A stretch of 64,000 nt of DNA. It comes from Montifringilla adamsi. Taxonomy: Eukaryota > Chordata > Aves > Passeriformes > Passeridae. Shown here piece after piece: positions 62,053 through 64,000 of the stretch; position 1 is the stretch's first letter, and every line of letters begins with the position of its first letter. The notes beneath the pieces were generated by a model. That model was not told the DNA's origin and did not search any database. It saw only the letters and a program-made list of their open reading frames with translations. The stretch is from contig JAGGNK010013670.1 of the NCBI GenBank assembly GCA_017590115.1, forward strand, positions 1,609,343-1,673,342, written 5' to 3'. The translations under genes and the position numbers were made by a program.

Positions 62053-62884
62053 CTCCAAGAAGCAGTAATGTAAAATCTGACCTTCTCTGAAGATTTTCAG
62101 CTCTACACACTGGATGTGAAACAAGACAGGAAATGTTATTCCAAGGCTTTGAAAAAGAAAGTAGAGTTATAACCTTCCTCAAACGGAACTTGGATTTCAA
62201 CTGGTTTTGAAAAGTACTGCAAAGCACTAAAAGTTGTCTGTGTTCTTGGCAGCAAAGCCTGCCTTAAGAACATGGAGCAGAAAATCATAATAAAGGGTAA
62301 CACAACCTTCTGTTGTACACAGGGCTTTTAGGATGGGATTAAAAAAGATTTTGTGTGATTTATTTGGAATGATGCAGCCCTGCAGTGGGACCTGGGGAAT
62401 GCCAGTGGGACACAAAGTAAAAGCTCAGTGGTTTTCAGGAGCTCTGTCACTGCTGAAGCTGGGGGTCACACCCTGGCACACAGGTATCGTGTCAGATGCA
62501 ATCTGGTATTTTTGGGTTATTATGCCTGAGTGGATAAAAAGGTTACAATAAGGTAGGAATATGCCCTCCTCCAAAGGAATGGGAATTGCTAATTCCAGCA
62601 GAATATTGCCTTGTTTGTTCCTGTGTAAAACACTCCTCGGGCCCCTCCAAAGTGTGCTGGAAATCAAGCAGAGAAGAAAACTGGGTTGTTGTTTTTTGGT
62701 TGTTTTTGGTGAGGATTTAGAAGTCACTTCTGCCATATCAGTCAAAGCACCACAATCCAATCCCAGCAGATTATTATCAATCCAGAGGGTGTTTTTTTCA
62801 AAGCTGCCAATGGGATTTAGATGCACAACCCTTATTTATTTAAGAGGAGCTATAATTCCAAGTCTGGACTTGAAAGCAGAGTTT

Positions 62885-62918
<34 letters not shown>

Positions 62919-62920
62919 TG
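62885..62920. repeat. Compound (TA)n(CA)n microsatellite
   Basis: Uninterrupted TA dinucleotides switch directly to CA dinucleotides, about 36 bases in total; likely length-variable. Confidence 0.95.
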
Positions 62921-63261
62921 TACCTAAGTGTCTGAAAACACAACCAAAGGCAAGGGAGGGTTGTTTTGACAAAAACAGTAAGACAAGAACAACAAACCCA
63001 TAGGGAACAATAAATGTAATGGATTACTGATAATGTCAGAAATGTCTGGATGGCTCCAGCTAGAGAAACCCACTGCAGGCTTGTTTATACTGAAACAAAG
63101 CAATACCTAATATATTGGCCATTTGGGTTTTGCTGTTTGTGAAAGAAACTCGAGCCATTCTGTGTTTTCTTTGCATCTCCTAGTATCACTGCAGGTAACC
63201 ATTAAGCTCATTTTACTTGTGAATAGGTTGAGACATAAATCCAAGGTTACAGACAAAATCT

Positions 63262-63361
63262 CTGATTCAGCAAAGCACTTAAGCACATGCTTAGCTGTAA
63301 ACACATGTACCATCCCATAAAAGTAAAGATAATCATGTGCTTAAGTGCTTTGCTGAATCAG
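63262..63361. repeat. Palindromic repeat, perfect 28-base arms
   Basis: The left arm is 63262-63289 and the right arm 63334-63361, exact reverse complements over 28 bases (the left arm starts CTGATTCAGCAAAGCACTTA), with a 44-base spacer. The arm sequence resembles an old palindromic repeat that I recall as widespread in reptile and bird genomes, probably a non-autonomous DNA-transposon relic. The family assignment is from memory. A transcript would form a strong stem-loop. Confidence 0.85.
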
Positions 63362-64000
63362 GGCCAAAGACAATAGCAGAGCCAGGAGGAGAAGCCAGGC
63401 ATCACTAAAACAACTAGACAACTTTCCCTGCAACATAAATGTTATAAAAAGGAATAGATCATAAAGAAGATGGTTATGACTTTTTAGAAGAGTTAAGAAC
63501 AGCTGTCACAAGGTGGGGGGTAGGGGCTGAGAATAAACAGGCATTTTAATATTGGTTTTCACAGCATCCTTAAGAAAGCAGAAGGTAATTTGCTTCCTAT
63601 TTCATCTGATGCCACTCTTCAAACCTGCTTCCTCACTTGAGGAAAATCACCGTGCATTAACTAGCAGCTCTGCTAATTGATTTAAGACTGATCATCCTTC
63701 ATTATTGTATCTTTGACTATTAAAATGATAAAGAAAGAGCAGACAGGTGAAGGAGAGCAGGAACTAGATGACAAATAGAAAACATCAACATTTTTCTCCC
63801 TGGGATTTTTATTAGGTAGAAAATGATCATTTCAGTCAGCATCCCTTTATGCTCAGAAGTAAGCAACACACCAGGAAGGATACAGGCAGTATTTTCAGTA
63901 CATTAAAGCCCTTCCACAGAGAATCCAACCATCAGTCAGGTTGAGATGCTGCAATTCACAGCCCAGCCCATGTCAAGATGCCCAGTCCTCTCCTGGGCAC

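Larger units (their letters stand above)
62053..64000. other. Non-coding DNA with a microsatellite and a palindrome
   Basis: Outside the TA/CA microsatellite and the 63262-63361 palindromic repeat I see nothing specific. The window ends in ordinary sequence. Confidence 0.5.

Overview
This window reads as nuclear DNA from a bird, most likely a songbird. The evidence is the interspersed repeats: several 3' ends of CR1 LINEs (the dominant avian retroposon) and at least seven LTR fragments of avian endogenous retroviruses. No bacterial, plasmid or phage organisation is present: no operons, no dense long ORFs, no CRISPR array, and no tRNA or rRNA gene that I can recognise. Family names come from memory of the families, not from a search.

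Most of the 64 kb is non-coding, intronic or intergenic. No open reading frame could be matched to a known protein. The best gene-like signal is on the minus strand at about 27.1-25.7 kb: a candidate internal exon ending in a very strong splice donor, joining in frame to a candidate last exon with a stop codon, about 475 bases of 3' UTR, an AATAAA signal and a GU-rich downstream element. A further minus-strand candidate exon of 57 bases lies at 33.63-33.69 kb. Plus-strand candidate splice acceptors lie at 32.08, 52.78 and 53.05 kb. All are unproven.

Layout: 1-14 kb is unremarkable AT-moderate DNA with a 220-base pyrimidine tract (3.4 kb) and one CR1 end (8.1 kb). 14.2-18 kb holds two stretches that look like conserved non-coding elements. 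21.6-25 kb holds two LTRs and a 39-base minisatellite. 25.2-28.5 kb holds the candidate 3' gene end and an LTR. 31.5-32.5 kb is the most convincing enhancer-like block. 33.9-40.8 kb is repeat-rich (four CR1 pieces, three LTRs, one LTR nested in a CR1). 45.4-49.6 kb has further enhancer-like blocks and a plus-strand CR1 end. 50.9 kb is very AT-rich. 53.2-54.8 kb combines a second minisatellite, a plus-strand LTR and a GT-rich tract. 55.6-57.4 kb has CR1 ends, and 63.3 kb has a perfect 28-base inverted repeat of an old palindromic repeat family.

The combination of sparse exons, many AT-rich homeodomain-type motif clusters and scattered retroelements fits a large intron or gene desert next to a developmental gene. 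That is inference; the neighbouring gene cannot be named from this sequence. I found nothing supporting a wholly new biological system. The items most worth testing are the split candidate gene end, the putative conserved elements and the palindromic repeat.
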